Of a DNA stretch of 64,000 bases, positions 16,358 to 27,022 are shown one piece after another; the first letter of the stretch is position 1, and the number at the start of each line of letters is the position of its first letter. The stretch covers positions 124,001-188,000 of the forward strand of contig NZ_JABFDM010000010.1 of assembly GCF_013178945.1 (NCBI RefSeq), in the 5' to 3' direction. The notes beneath the pieces were generated by a model. The model was not told where the DNA came from, made no database searches, and saw only the letters and a program-made list of their open reading frames with translations. Source of the DNA: Bradyrhizobium aeschynomenes. GTDB lineage: Bacteria > Pseudomonadota > Alphaproteobacteria > Rhizobiales > Xanthobacteraceae. A program made the position numbers and the translations under genes.

Positions 16358-17682
16358 GCGTCGAGGTCGTCACCTTCGGCTGCCGGCTGAACGCGTTCGA
16401 ATCCGAGCTGATTGCGCGGCATGCCGAGGCGGCGGGCGCGGACGACACCATTATCATCAACAGCTGCGCCGTCACCAACGAGGCCGTCGCGCAGGCACGC
16501 CAGTCGATCCGCAAGCTCAAACGCGAGCGCCCCGATGCGCGCATCGTCGTGACCGGCTGTGCGGCGCAGACGCAGGCTGCCATGTTCGCCGCCATGCCCG
16601 AGGTCGACCGCGTCATCGGCAATGACGACAAGCTGCAGCCTGCTGCGTGGCGCACCACCGCACAGGCCTTGGCGGCACCCCGGTTCGGCATCGATGCGTC
16701 CGAGAAGGTTGCCGTCTCCGACATCATGGCCGTCAAGGAGATGGCGCCGCATCTGGTCGACGGCTTCCAGCACGGCCTGCCGCGCGCGTTCGTCCAGGTG
16801 CAGAACGGCTGCGACCATCGCTGCACCTTCTGCATCATTCCCTATGGCCGCGGCAATTCGCGCTCGGTGCCGATGGGCGCCGTTCTCGATCAGGTGCGGA
16901 CATTGACGGAGCGCGGCCATGCCGAGATCGTGCTGACCGGCGTCGATCTGACAAGCTATGGCGCCGACCTGCCGGGAGCGCCGAAGCTCGGCCGGTTGTT
17001 GAAACAGATCCTGCGTCACGTGCCGGAGCTGCAGCGCCTGCGCATCTCCTCGATCGATTCGATCGAGGCCGATGCCGATCTGATCGACGCGCTCGCAGAG
17101 GATGCCAGGCTGATGCCGCATCTGCATCTGTCATTGCAGGCCGGCGACGACCTGATCCTGAAGCGGATGAAGCGGCGGCATGCGCGCGCCGATGCCATCG
17201 CGTTCTGCGACCAAGTGCGGCGATTGCGGCCCGACATCGCGCTGGGCGCCGATCTGATCGCGGGCTTCCCGACCGAGACCGAAGAGATGTTCGCGCGCTC
17301 GCTCGACCTGGTCGAGGAATGCGGCCTGACCTTCCTCCACGTGTTTCCCTATTCGCCGCGTCCCGGCACGCCGGCCGCGCGCATGCCGCAGGTCGATGGC
17401 GCCGTGATCCGCGACCGTGCGCGGCGGCTGCGGGCGGCGGGCGAGGCGGCGTTGCGGCGGCGGTTGGATGCTGAGATCGGCTGTGAGCGCGAGGTGTTGA
17501 TCGAGAGCGCGACGCAGGGCCGGACAGAGCATTATCTGCCGGTGGGAGCCAGCGGCGCGGTGCCTGGCACGGTGCAGCGGCTCGCGATCATCGGACATGA
17601 TGATACGAAGCTGTTAGTCCCACCCTCGGTGTCATCGCCCGGCTTGACCGGGCGATCCAGTACGCCGCGGCCTCTCGGTTGA
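16354..17682 (+). CDS. mtaB: tRNA t6A37 methylthiotransferase MtaB
   Basis: A 442-residue radical-SAM methylthiotransferase that turns t6A37 into ms2t6A37 in tRNAs. The UPF0004 domain carries three cluster cysteines in VVTFGCRLNAFESE, INSCAVTNEA and VTGCAAQ. The radical SAM motif is CDHRCTFCIIPYGRGNSRS. Downstream are LTGVDLTSYG, LSLQAGDDLILKRMKRRH and IAGFPTETEEMF, and a TRAM-like end (EHYLPVG). The last 17 residues, VSSPGLTGRSSTPRPLG, are not TRAM sequence: they are encoded by the palindromic repeat starting at 17631, so the native stop has been replaced by one inside the repeat. It overlaps dapF by 4 bp. Confidence 0.95.
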   Translation: MSVEVVTFGCRLNAFESELIARHAEAAGADDTIIINSCAVTNEAVAQARQSIRKLKRERPDARIVVTGCAAQTQAAMFAAMPEVDRVIGNDDKLQPAAWRTTAQALAAPRFGIDASEKVAVSDIMAVKEMAPHLVDGFQHGLPRAFVQVQNGCDHRCTFCIIPYGRGNSRSVPMGAVLDQVRTLTERGHAEIVLTGVDLTSYGADLPGAPKLGRLLKQILRHVPELQRLRISSIDSIEADADLIDALAEDARLMPHLHLSLQAGDDLILKRMKRRHARADAIAFCDQVRRLRPDIALGADLIAGFPTETEEMFARSLDLVEECGLTFLHVFPYSPRPGTPAARMPQVDGAVIRDRARRLRAAGEAALRRRLDAEIGCEREVLIESATQGRTEHYLPVGASGAVPGTVQRLAIIGHDDTKLLVPPSVSSPGLTGRSSTPRPLG

Positions 17683-17733
17683 AAACGACTGCCTCTGGAA
17701 TACTGGATCGCCCGGTCAAGCCGGGCGATGACG
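17631..17733. repeat. palindromic repeat overlapping the mtaB 3' end, family B
   Basis: Ends GTCATCGCCCGGCTTGACC and GGTCAAGCCGGGCGATGAC, with inner GGGCGATCCAGTA and TACTGGATCGCCC arms. Its first 52 bp are read as the mtaB C-terminal codons, including the stop at 17680. Confidence 0.88.
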
Positions 17734-17802
17734 GCTAAGGGTGTGGCACGAGCGCTAGCTCTCACTTGCGTTGATTGCGTCTCTCTTGGGTCGATGCGGG
17801 AC

Positions 17803-18699
17803 TTACTCCCCATTCCACCCACACAACCGCAGCCGCTCATGCATGTGCGCCGGCGCGGGCGCGACGACCTGCACCGGCGGCTTGTTCTTCGACAGCGGGA
17901 TCGAAATCTCGCGCGCATGCAGATGCAGCCGCGGCTCGCCGAAGCGTGGCCCGTTGCCATAGATGTTGTCGCCGACGATCGGCCAGCCCTGGGACGCTGA
18001 ATGCACGCGCAGTTGATGCGTGCGGCCGGTAACCGGTTCCATGGCGAGCCAGGTGAGCTTTGTCAGGTTGACTGATGAAGCCCCGCTCTCGCCAGCCGCG
18101 CGGTCTGCTCCCTCCCCCCTTGTGGGGGAGGGCTGGGGAGGGGGGTGGCTCCGGGCGAGACTGCCCGTGGGGACCCCCACCCCCGACCCCTCCCCGCAAG
18201 GGGGAGGGGAGTCGGGGCCGCAAGCGGGGGAGGAGTGAGTGGCGTGGCTAGCAAGGGCATACGACCGTCCCAGCACGCGCCACTTCGTCACCGCCGGCTG
18301 GCCCTGCGGATCCGGCTTCTGCCACCAGCCCCTCTCCGCGTTCAGCTTGCCCAGCGGCAGCTCGATCACACCTTCGTCAGCCTCGGGGCCGCCCTCGACC
18401 ACCGCCCAATAGGTCTTCGAAATCTTGCCGTGCTTGAACAAAAGCCCGAGCGAGGCCGTTGCCTTGCGATGGCGGCCGAGCACCAGACAGCCCGAGGTTT
18501 CCTTGTCCAGCCGATGCGCCAGCACCGGGGGGCGCGGCAGGCCGAAGCGCAGCGCGTCGAACGAGGCTTCGAGGTTCGGTCCGCCCTTCGGCCCCTTGTG
18601 CACGGGAATGCCGGCCGGCTTGTCGATCACGAGCATCAGCCCGTCGCGGTGGAGCACGCGGGCCAGCATCTCCTCGTCGGTGGGTTGGTTAATGTCCAT
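17803..18699 (-). CDS. RluA-family pseudouridine synthase with an in-frame repeat insertion
   Basis: A 298-residue RluA-type RNA pseudouridine synthase without an S4 domain. The catalytic motif AHRLDKETSG places the nucleophile at Asp65; LVIDKPAGIPVH, KTYWAVVEGG, LTWLAMEPVTGRTHQLRVH and WPIVGDNIYG are the other family signatures. Residues about 147-213 (from RSYALASHAT to ASSVNLTK) have no counterpart in the family: they are Pro/Gly-rich and encoded by a family D palindromic repeat inserted in frame between the WRVLG strand and the TWLAMEP strand. The frame is intact, so the protein may still fold with an exposed loop. The target RNA is not predictable. The ATG at 18699 (MDINQPTDEEM) is used. 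Confidence 0.9.
   Translation of the reverse strand: MDINQPTDEEMLARVLHRDGLMLVIDKPAGIPVHKGPKGGPNLEASFDALRFGLPRPPVLAHRLDKETSGCLVLGRHRKATASLGLLFKHGKISKTYWAVVEGGPEADEGVIELPLGKLNAERGWWQKPDPQGQPAVTKWRVLGRSYALASHATHSSPACGPDSPPPCGEGSGVGVPTGSLARSHPPPQPSPTRGEGADRAAGESGASSVNLTKLTWLAMEPVTGRTHQLRVHSASQGWPIVGDNIYGNGPRFGEPRLHLHAREISIPLSKNKPPVQVVAPAPAHMHERLRLCGWNGE
18061..18261. repeat. family D repeat inserted inside the RluA coding sequence
   Basis: The core (18110-18220) contains CCCCCTTGTGGGGGAGGG, GGAGGGGGGTGGCTCCGGG and CCGCAAGGGGGAGGGGA. It is near-identical over roughly 110 bp to the copy between ccmA and ccmB (23021-23140). The insertion of about 67 codons keeps the reading frame open. Confidence 0.88.
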
Positions 18700-18758
18700 G
18701 GAAACCGTAACGCGGCTGTGAGCTTTCGTTTGGAGTTGGAAAGGGCTAACACCACGCC

Positions 18759-19706
18759 ATGAACGATACCACCTCCGAAACACCCAAGCGGTCGTGGTGG
18801 CGGCGGCTGTCGGACGGCCTGAAGCGCACCTCCGGCGCGCTCGGTACCGCCGTGGCCGATCTCGTCACCAAGCGCAAGCTCGACCGCGCGATGCTTGACG
18901 ACATCGAGGACGTGCTGCTGCGGGCCGATCTCGGCACCAGCGTGGCGGCGCGGATTGCGGAGGCCGTCGGGACCGGCCGTTACGACAAGGCGATCAGCGC
19001 CGACGAGGTCAAGGCTGTCGTCGCGACCGAGGTCGAGAAGGTGCTGTCGCCGGTGGCAAAGCCGCTGGTGGTCGAGGCCGGCCACAAGCCGTTCGTCATC
19101 CTCGTGGTCGGCGTCAACGGCTCCGGCAAGACCACGACCATCGGCAAGCTCGCCCAGAAATTCGCTTCCGAAGGCAAGCAGGTGATGCTGGCTGCGGGCG
19201 ACACCTTCCGTGCCGCCGCAATCGAGCAGCTCAAGGTCTGGGGCGAGCGCACCCGGGCGCCGGTGATCGCCGGCGCGCAGGGCTCTGATTCCGCAAGCCT
19301 CGCCTTCAATGCCATCACTGCCGCGAAGGAGCAGGGCCGCGACATCCTGCTGATCGATACCGCCGGCCGGCTGCAGAACAAGGCCGAGCTGATGAATGAG
19401 CTTGAGAAGGTGGTGCGTGTCATTCGCAAGGTGGACGAAACGGCGCCGCATGCGGTGCTGCTGGTGCTCGATGCCACCGTGGGACAAAATGCGCTGTCGC
19501 AGGTCGAGGCGTTTCATCGTACGGCAGGCGTGACGGGGCTGGTGATGACCAAGCTCGACGGTACGGCGCGCGGCGGCATCCTCGTGGCGCTGTCGGAGAA
19601 GTTCAAGCTGCCGGTGCACTTCATCGGCGTCGGCGAGGGTGTCGAGGATCTGCAGCCGTTCGCCGCGAAGGATTTCGCGCGGGCGATTGCCGGCATCGAG
19701 GACTGA
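18759..19706 (+). CDS. ftsY: signal recognition particle receptor FtsY
   Basis: A 315-residue SRP receptor GTPase that docks Ffh-ribosome complexes at the membrane. It has a short N-terminal segment (SWWRRLSDGLKRTSGALG) forming the lipid-binding helix, not the long acidic A domain of E. coli. The NG domain shows VGVNGSGKTTTIGKLA (G1, about residue 118), DTFRAAAIEQLKVW, LLIDTAGRLQNKAELM (G3), MTKLDGTARGGI (G4) and FIGVGEGVEDLQPF. It diverges from the RluA gene, with 59 bp between the start codons, and is followed by yciB. Confidence 0.97.
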   Translation: MNDTTSETPKRSWWRRLSDGLKRTSGALGTAVADLVTKRKLDRAMLDDIEDVLLRADLGTSVAARIAEAVGTGRYDKAISADEVKAVVATEVEKVLSPVAKPLVVEAGHKPFVILVVGVNGSGKTTTIGKLAQKFASEGKQVMLAAGDTFRAAAIEQLKVWGERTRAPVIAGAQGSDSASLAFNAITAAKEQGRDILLIDTAGRLQNKAELMNELEKVVRVIRKVDETAPHAVLLVLDATVGQNALSQVEAFHRTAGVTGLVMTKLDGTARGGILVALSEKFKLPVHFIGVGEGVEDLQPFAAKDFARAIAGIED

Positions 19707-19790
19707 TGCGGCCACGCCGCTTCGGCGCGGCGTGATCGAAGACGACGGGATCAGCTGCGTCGCCGCTGACGACAGCCAACAGGACATGGA

Positions 19791-20393
19791 ATGGACAAGA
19801 CCCAGCCGCATCCGCTGTTCAAGCTGGCCACCGAGCTCGGCCCGCTCATCGTCTTCTTCGTCGTCAACGCCAAGTTCAATTTGTTCGCGGCCACCGGCGC
19901 CTTCATGGTGGCGATCATCGTAGCGCTGATCGCCTCCTATGTCGTGACGCGGCACGTGCCGCTGATGGCGCTGGTCACCGCCGTCGTCGTGATCGTGTTC
20001 GGCACGCTGACCCTGGTGCTGCACGACGAGACCTTCATCAAGGTCAAGCCGACAATCATCTATGCCCTGTTCGCAGCGGTGCTCGGCGGCGGACTGCTGT
20101 TCAATCGCTCCTTCATCGCGATCATGTTCGATCAGATGTTTAATCTGACATCAGCGGGCTGGCGCATTCTCACCTTCCGCTGGGCGCTGTTCTTCGCCGC
20201 CATGGCGGTGCTGAACGAGATCGTCTGGCGGACCCAGACGACCGATTTCTGGGTTGGCTTCAAGGCGTTCGGCGTCGTGCCGTTGACTATGATCTTCGCC
20301 ATCGCCCAGATGCCGCTGATCAAGCGCTATCACCAGGACCCGGCGTCGCTGGAAGCCAGCGACGCTGCGGAGGGGGATGTGAGCAAGGGGTAG
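19791..20393 (+). CDS. yciB: septation protein A / intracellular septation protein (YciB/IspZ family)
   Basis: A 200-residue inner-membrane protein with about five hydrophobic helices. The family signatures are HPLFKLATELGPLIVFFVVN at the N-terminus, the KPTIIYALFAAVLGGGL helix, LTFRWALFFAAMAVLNEIVW and the C-terminal FGVVPLTMIFAIAQMPLI. YciB proteins take part in envelope integrity and septation; the biochemical activity is not established. It follows ftsY by 84 bp on the same strand, a common alphaproteobacterial order, and a family A repeat lies directly downstream. Confidence 0.93.
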   Translation: MDKTQPHPLFKLATELGPLIVFFVVNAKFNLFAATGAFMVAIIVALIASYVVTRHVPLMALVTAVVVIVFGTLTLVLHDETFIKVKPTIIYALFAAVLGGGLLFNRSFIAIMFDQMFNLTSAGWRILTFRWALFFAAMAVLNEIVWRTQTTDFWVGFKAFGVVPLTMIFAIAQMPLIKRYHQDPASLEASDAAEGDVSKG

Positions 20394-20405
20394 CTTTCTC
20401 ACAGC

Positions 20406-20561
20406 CGTCATTCCGGGGCGCGCCGCGTAGTGGCGCGAGCCCGGAATCCATAGCCACGAAATCGCATGTGACGCGAGATGGTCGTGGCGCTGGTCTTCGC
20501 CACGTGACCGCTCGTGGTTATGGATTCCGTGCTCGTCGCTTCGCGCCGCCCCGGAATGACG
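20406..20561. repeat. palindromic intergenic repeat, family A
   Basis: Ends CGTCATTCCGGGGCGCGCC and GCCGCCCCGGAATGACG, with inner GAGCCCGGAATCCATAGCC and TATGGATTCCGTGCTC arms. It separates the convergent yciB and ccmG genes. A longer central segment (about 60 bp) than in the copy at 10533 contains its own GTGGC-type arms. Confidence 0.85.
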
Positions 20562-20634
20562 GGAGGCGAGAGCGGGGCCGACATTCCGGTTCGGAGTCCG
20601 CTTTCATCGCAGCATCGCTTGCAACGACGGCCGA

Positions 20635-21231
20635 CTAACCGCCCGCCTTCAGCGCCTTCTCGATCTCCGGCTTCAGCACCGCATCGATGTTCTGGGCCGT
20701 GATTGGGCCGACCAGCTTGTAGACGATGGTGCCCTCGCGGCCGACGACGAAGGTCTCGGGCACGCCGTAGACGCCCCATTCGATGCCGGCGCGGCCATTG
20801 CCGTCGACGCCGACGACGTCATAGGGATTGCCGTAGCGGCCGAGGAAGCGCCGCGCATTGTCGGCGCCGTCCTTGTAGTTGATGCCGATGATCTGGAAGC
20901 GCTTGTCGCGGCCGAGATCGACCAGCAGCGGCGCCTCGTCATGGCACGGCACGCACCAGGACGCCCAGACATTGACGATGCTGACCTTGCCCTTCAGCAC
21001 GGCCGGGTCGAGCCCCGGCACGGCGGCACCATCCTTGGCGAGCTCGGGCAGTGGCGGCAGCGGCGTCGCGGGCGCGGGGCGGCCGATCAGCGCTGATGGA
21101 ATGCGCGAGGGGTCGCCATTGCCGAGGCGGGACCAGAACAAGGCAGCCAGTCCGAGAAACACCACGAGCGGCAGCAACATCAATAGCGAGCGCCGACGCG
21201 GCGCCCCGTCAGGATCTTTCTGGTCGGTCAT
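20635..21231 (-). CDS. ccmG: periplasmic thiol:disulfide oxidoreductase CcmG/DsbE
   Basis: A 198-residue membrane-anchored thioredoxin-like protein. A single N-terminal helix (LLMLLPLVVFLGLAALFW, about residues 16-33) anchors the domain in the periplasm. The active site is WASWCVPCHDEAP, and the family-specific VYGVPETFVVGREG (cis-Pro) follows. CcmG reduces the heme-binding cysteines of apocytochromes before heme ligation. It is the last gene of ccmABCDG, and its ATG overlaps the stop of ccmD. The start MTDQKDPDGAPRRRS gives a normal positively charged cytoplasmic tail. Confidence 0.95.
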   Translation of the reverse strand: MTDQKDPDGAPRRRSLLMLLPLVVFLGLAALFWSRLGNGDPSRIPSALIGRPAPATPLPPLPELAKDGAAVPGLDPAVLKGKVSIVNVWASWCVPCHDEAPLLVDLGRDKRFQIIGINYKDGADNARRFLGRYGNPYDVVGVDGNGRAGIEWGVYGVPETFVVGREGTIVYKLVGPITAQNIDAVLKPEIEKALKAGG

Positions 21232-21407
21232 TGCAAGTCCGTGGCGGCGCGGCCGGAGCGGCGGCTGATTCCGCTCTCCTCGAGCGCGCGCAGCCGCGCC
21301 TTCTGGATGCGGTAGTCGATGGCGATCCAGCCGATCAGCAGCACGACGACGAGCGCGGCTGCGAGATAGGAGGTGGCGATAAAGGAGGTGTAGGGGCCGA
21401 GGTCCAT
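21228..21407 (-). CDS. ccmD: heme exporter protein CcmD
   Basis: A 59-residue single-pass membrane protein: MDLGPYTSFIATSYLAAALV, a continuing hydrophobic helix to about residue 28, then a cytoplasmic basic tail (YRIQKARLRALEESGI). The conserved Tyr near the helix start and the RxxxLRxLE tail are CcmD hallmarks. CcmD releases holo-CcmE from the CcmABC transporter complex. The start is fixed by position: the ATG is one base downstream of the ccmC stop, and the end overlaps ccmG by 4 bp. Small genes of this type are often missed. Confidence 0.9.
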   Translation of the reverse strand: MDLGPYTSFIATSYLAAALVVVLLIGWIAIDYRIQKARLRALEESGISRRSGRAATDLQ

Positions 21408-21408
21408 C

Positions 21409-22185
21409 TCAGGCGGCTCCGGCGATCTGGCCGGTCGCGCTGCCGGCCGGGGCGCTTCCGCTGTAGGCCCGCGCCTGCAGCATCTGCAGGCTGCGCACGC
21501 GGCGGCGCAGGATCTCGTTGCGCATCGCGGCGACATGCAGGGTGATGAACAGGAACGAGAAGCCGACCGCCATCACCAGCAGCGGGATCAGGAATGATTT
21601 GTCGAGTGCCGTTCCGCCCATCCGCATCACCGAGGCCGGTTGGTGCAGCGTGTTCCACCAGTCGACGGAGAACTTGATGATCGGCAGATTGATCGCGCCG
21701 ACCAGCGTCAGCACGGCCGCGGCACGCGCGGCGCGGGTCGGATCGTCGACCGCGCGCCACAGCGCCATCAGGCCGAGATACATCAGGAACAGGATCAGCA
21801 CTGAAGTCAGCCGCGCATCCCACTCCCAATAGGTGCCCCACATCGGCCGGCCCCATAGCGAGCCGGTCAGCAGCGCCAGAAAGGTGAAGCTGGCGCCGAT
21901 CGGCGCGGCGGCCTTGGCCGCGACGTCGGCAAGCGGATGCCGCCAGACCAGGGTGCCGAGCGAGGCGATGCTCATCACGCCCCAGACGAACATCGACAAC
22001 CATGCGTTGGGCACATGGATGAACATGATCTTGACGGTCGCGCCCTGCTGGTAATCGTCGGGCGCCTGAGCCGACAGGTACAGGCCGGCGGCCAGCAGCA
22101 CGACGGTGACCAGGGCCAGCCACGGCAATAGCCGCGCGGCGAGCGCAAGGAACCGGGTGGGATTGGCGAGGTCGATCAGCGACAT
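21409..22185 (-). CDS. ccmC: heme-handling membrane protein CcmC
   Basis: A 258-residue protein with six predicted transmembrane helices. The tryptophan-rich WWD-type motif is LWGRPMWGTYWEWDARLTS, the heme-binding signature of CcmC, with flanking His residues in FIHVPNAWLSMF and in FITLHVAAMRNE. CcmC inserts heme into CcmE together with CcmABD. The start MSLIDLANPTRFLAL is the usual family start. It lies between ccmB (92 bp upstream) and ccmD (1 bp downstream). Confidence 0.96.
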   Translation of the reverse strand: MSLIDLANPTRFLALAARLLPWLALVTVVLLAAGLYLSAQAPDDYQQGATVKIMFIHVPNAWLSMFVWGVMSIASLGTLVWRHPLADVAAKAAAPIGASFTFLALLTGSLWGRPMWGTYWEWDARLTSVLILFLMYLGLMALWRAVDDPTRAARAAAVLTLVGAINLPIIKFSVDWWNTLHQPASVMRMGGTALDKSFLIPLLVMAVGFSFLFITLHVAAMRNEILRRRVRSLQMLQARAYSGSAPAGSATGQIAGAA

Positions 22186-22277
22186 GAAAACCTTGTTAAA
22201 GGCGGAAGCGGTTGCAGTCCATCAGCACGGCGCGGCTCGGCAAGAGTTGATCATGGTCAAACCCCGCCGGTGTTCCG

Positions 22278-22946
22278 TTAGTCCAGGCCGTTGCGCAGGC
22301 TGGTTGCAGCCGCGAACGGGCCGATCACGAAGCTGACCAGCGAGAGCGCGCAGAGGATCGAGAACGGCGCGCCGAATGGCAGCGGCCCGACGATGGCTGC
22401 TTGCGACGCCGCGACGCCGAAGATCAGCACCGGGATCGACAGCGGCAGCACCAGGACGGCGAGAAGCAGGCCGCCGCGGTGCATGGTCACCGCCAGCGCC
22501 GCCCCGATCATGCCGATGAAGGTCAGCGCCGGTGTGCCAGCCAATAGTGTCAGCGCAACGGCGCCAGTCGCTGTCGCGTCGAGGTTCAGCAGCAGGCCGA
22601 GCACGGGGGTCGCGATCACCAGCGGCAGGCCGGCGGCGAGCCAGTGCGCCAGCGCCTTGGCGGCGCAGGCGAGTTCCAGCGGTGTCCGGCTCATGACGAT
22701 CAGGTCGAGCGAGCCGTCGTCGTGGTCGGCGGTGAAGAGACGGTCCAGCGTGAGCAGGCTGGAGAGCAGGGCGCCGAGCCACAGGATCGCGGGACCGAGC
22801 CGGGTCAGCAGAGCCAAGTCCGGCCCGACCGCGAATGGCATCAGCACGACGACGGTGAGAAAGAACAGCACACCGATCAGCGCGCCGCCGCCGATGCGCA
22901 GCGCGATCCGGATGTCGCGGCGGATGAGAGCGCCGAGGGCGGTCAT
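22278..22946 (-). CDS. ccmB: heme exporter permease CcmB
   Basis: A 222-residue permease with six predicted helices. Family segments are ALIRRDIRIALRIGGGALIG, GPAILWLGALLSSLLTLDRL, DHDDGSLDLIVMSRTPLEL and the C-terminal PFGAPFSILCALSLVSF. With CcmA it forms the ABC module that uses ATP to drive release of holo-CcmE. The ATG at 22946 (MTALGALIRRD) is the family start; an in-frame extension to 23012 is repeat-adjacent and unlikely. In most genomes ccmA runs directly into ccmB, but here a 325-bp repeat-filled spacer separates them. Confidence 0.95.
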   Translation of the reverse strand: MTALGALIRRDIRIALRIGGGALIGVLFFLTVVVLMPFAVGPDLALLTRLGPAILWLGALLSSLLTLDRLFTADHDDGSLDLIVMSRTPLELACAAKALAHWLAAGLPLVIATPVLGLLLNLDATATGAVALTLLAGTPALTFIGMIGAALAVTMHRGGLLLAVLVLPLSIPVLIFGVAASQAAIVGPLPFGAPFSILCALSLVSFVIGPFAAATSLRNGLD

Positions 22947-23020
22947 GCGGGGTGGGCCTCGGATGTCGACGTTGCCCTGCCAAGGTGTGAGCCGCGCTCT
23001 TTCCCCGCGCACACCGCGTT

Positions 23021-23240
23021 CCCTCCCCCCTTGTGGGGGAGGGCTAGGGAGGGGGGTGGCTCCGGGTGAGACCGCCCGTGTGGACCCCCGCCCCCGCCCC
23101 CGCCCCCTCCCAGCAAGGGGGAGGGGAGCCGAGGGGCCGGTGTTTGTCGCAGTTGGTTCTTTGCGAACAAATCAGAGCGCGTCGTGGGGCACCCCCCTCC
23201 CTGACCCTCCCCCACAAGGGGGGAGGGAACGGAGAGGGCG
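23021..23240. repeat. family D palindromic repeat between ccmA and ccmB
   Basis: Contains CCCTCCCCCCTTGTGGGGGA, GGGGTGGCTCCGGGTGAGACC, and CAGCAAGGGGGAGGGGAGCC, then a second arm pair ending CTCCCCCACAAGGGGGGAGGG. The first 120 bp match the element inside the RluA gene. With flanks it makes up the whole 325-bp ccmA-ccmB spacer, which otherwise holds nothing I can assign. Confidence 0.87.
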
Positions 23241-23271
23241 GTGGGTGGGATGGTGACGCAGCGAGGGCGGG

Positions 23272-23901
23272 TCATTGAGCGCCTCCAATCCGCAGCTCAA
23301 GCGTATCGATGCCCAGCGGCCCGTGCGTGGCGGCGACGATCAGCCCGCCCCCTGCGAGATGCTCGCGCATCAGCCCCGCGAACATGGTCTGGCCCGCGAC
23401 GTCGAGTGCCGCGGTCGGCTCGTCGAGCAGCCACAGCAGGCGGGGCACGGCGAGCAGGCGGGCCAGGGATAGCCGGCGGCGCTGGCCGGCGGAGAGGTAG
23501 CCGGCCGGCAGGTCGATCGCGTGCGCGATGCCGACCGCGGCGAGGCAATCCGGGATCGGACGCGTCATTCCGCCGCCGAGGAAGTCGGCCCAGAAGGTCA
23601 GGTTCTCAGCCACGCTGAGCGCCGGCTTCAGCGCGTCGCGGTGGCCGAGGTAATGCGCCTGCTCAGGCACGGTCAGCTCAGCCTCGCCGCCCTCGATCGC
23701 GATGGTGCCGCCGGCCGGCAGCAGCAGCCCCGCGATCAGCCGCAGCAGCGAGGTCTTGCCCGCGCCATTGTGTCCCGTCACCGCCAGCGCCTCACCCGCG
23801 CGCGCCTCGAAGGCCAACCCCGCGAACACCTCGCGGCCGCCGCGCACGCATCTGACGTCGTGTCCGAACAGCCTCGGTGACAGTGGTGGAGTCTGCTGCA
23901 T
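23272..23901 (-). CDS. ccmA: heme exporter ATP-binding protein CcmA
   Basis: A 209-residue ABC ATPase. Walker A is TGHNGAGKTSLLRLIAG (about residues 42-58), the signature is YLSAGQRRRLSLARLLA, Walker B is LLWLLDEPTAALD and the switch His is in AATHGPLG. The short length and YLGHRDALKPALSVAENL are specific to CcmA. It is the first gene of the cytochrome c maturation set ccmA-B-C-D-G (minus strand). ccmE, F and H are not in the window. The stop is followed by the family D repeat instead of the usual overlap with ccmB. Confidence 0.96.
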   Translation of the reverse strand: MQQTPPLSPRLFGHDVRCVRGGREVFAGLAFEARAGEALAVTGHNGAGKTSLLRLIAGLLLPAGGTIAIEGGEAELTVPEQAHYLGHRDALKPALSVAENLTFWADFLGGGMTRPIPDCLAAVGIAHAIDLPAGYLSAGQRRRLSLARLLAVPRLLWLLDEPTAALDVAGQTMFAGLMREHLAGGGLIVAATHGPLGIDTLELRIGGAQ

Positions 23902-24124
23902 GGCCCGTCGTATCAGCCCTTACGAAATTGATGGCTAGCGTGTGAGAATTTGTGGGTGATGCCACGTCGCGGCTTGCTTGTGGCTGTGGCGGCGCAGTTA
24001 GAAAGCTTCTATAAGCCCGACCTTGATGCAGCACACAATCGCCCGCTGCAAGCCATCCGGCGCCTCGCGCTGACGGTTCTTAAATACCCCCTCGGGGTAT
24101 CCAGATCAATTGGGATTTCCACGC

Positions 24125-26845
<2,721 letters not shown>

Positions 26846-26897
26846 CCAAAGCGCGATGCGACAGTTTGGCTCACTCTGAAGTGAGTAGCGGGTGATG

Positions 26898-26938
26898 AAG
26901 GAGGCGGCCTATGACAAAGGCCGCCTCCTTTGCATTTT
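26898..26938 (+). terminator. intrinsic terminator of acnA
   Basis: The arms GGAGGCGGCC and GGCCGCCTCC pair around a TATGACAAA loop and are followed by TTTGCATTTTC, 53 bp after the acnA stop. Confidence 0.85.
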
Positions 26939-27022
26939 CGGTTTGTTAACTACGAGGACGGCATCGCGGATAGGGTGATGCGCTAGGGCGCAGCGGACGG
27001 TGGTCCAGACGGGACAGTGGCG

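Noticed and set aside
22947..23271. The Pro/Gly-rich open frames within the ccmA-ccmB spacer
   Set aside because: They are translations of the family D repeat, matching the insertion in the RluA gene, and have no start signals.
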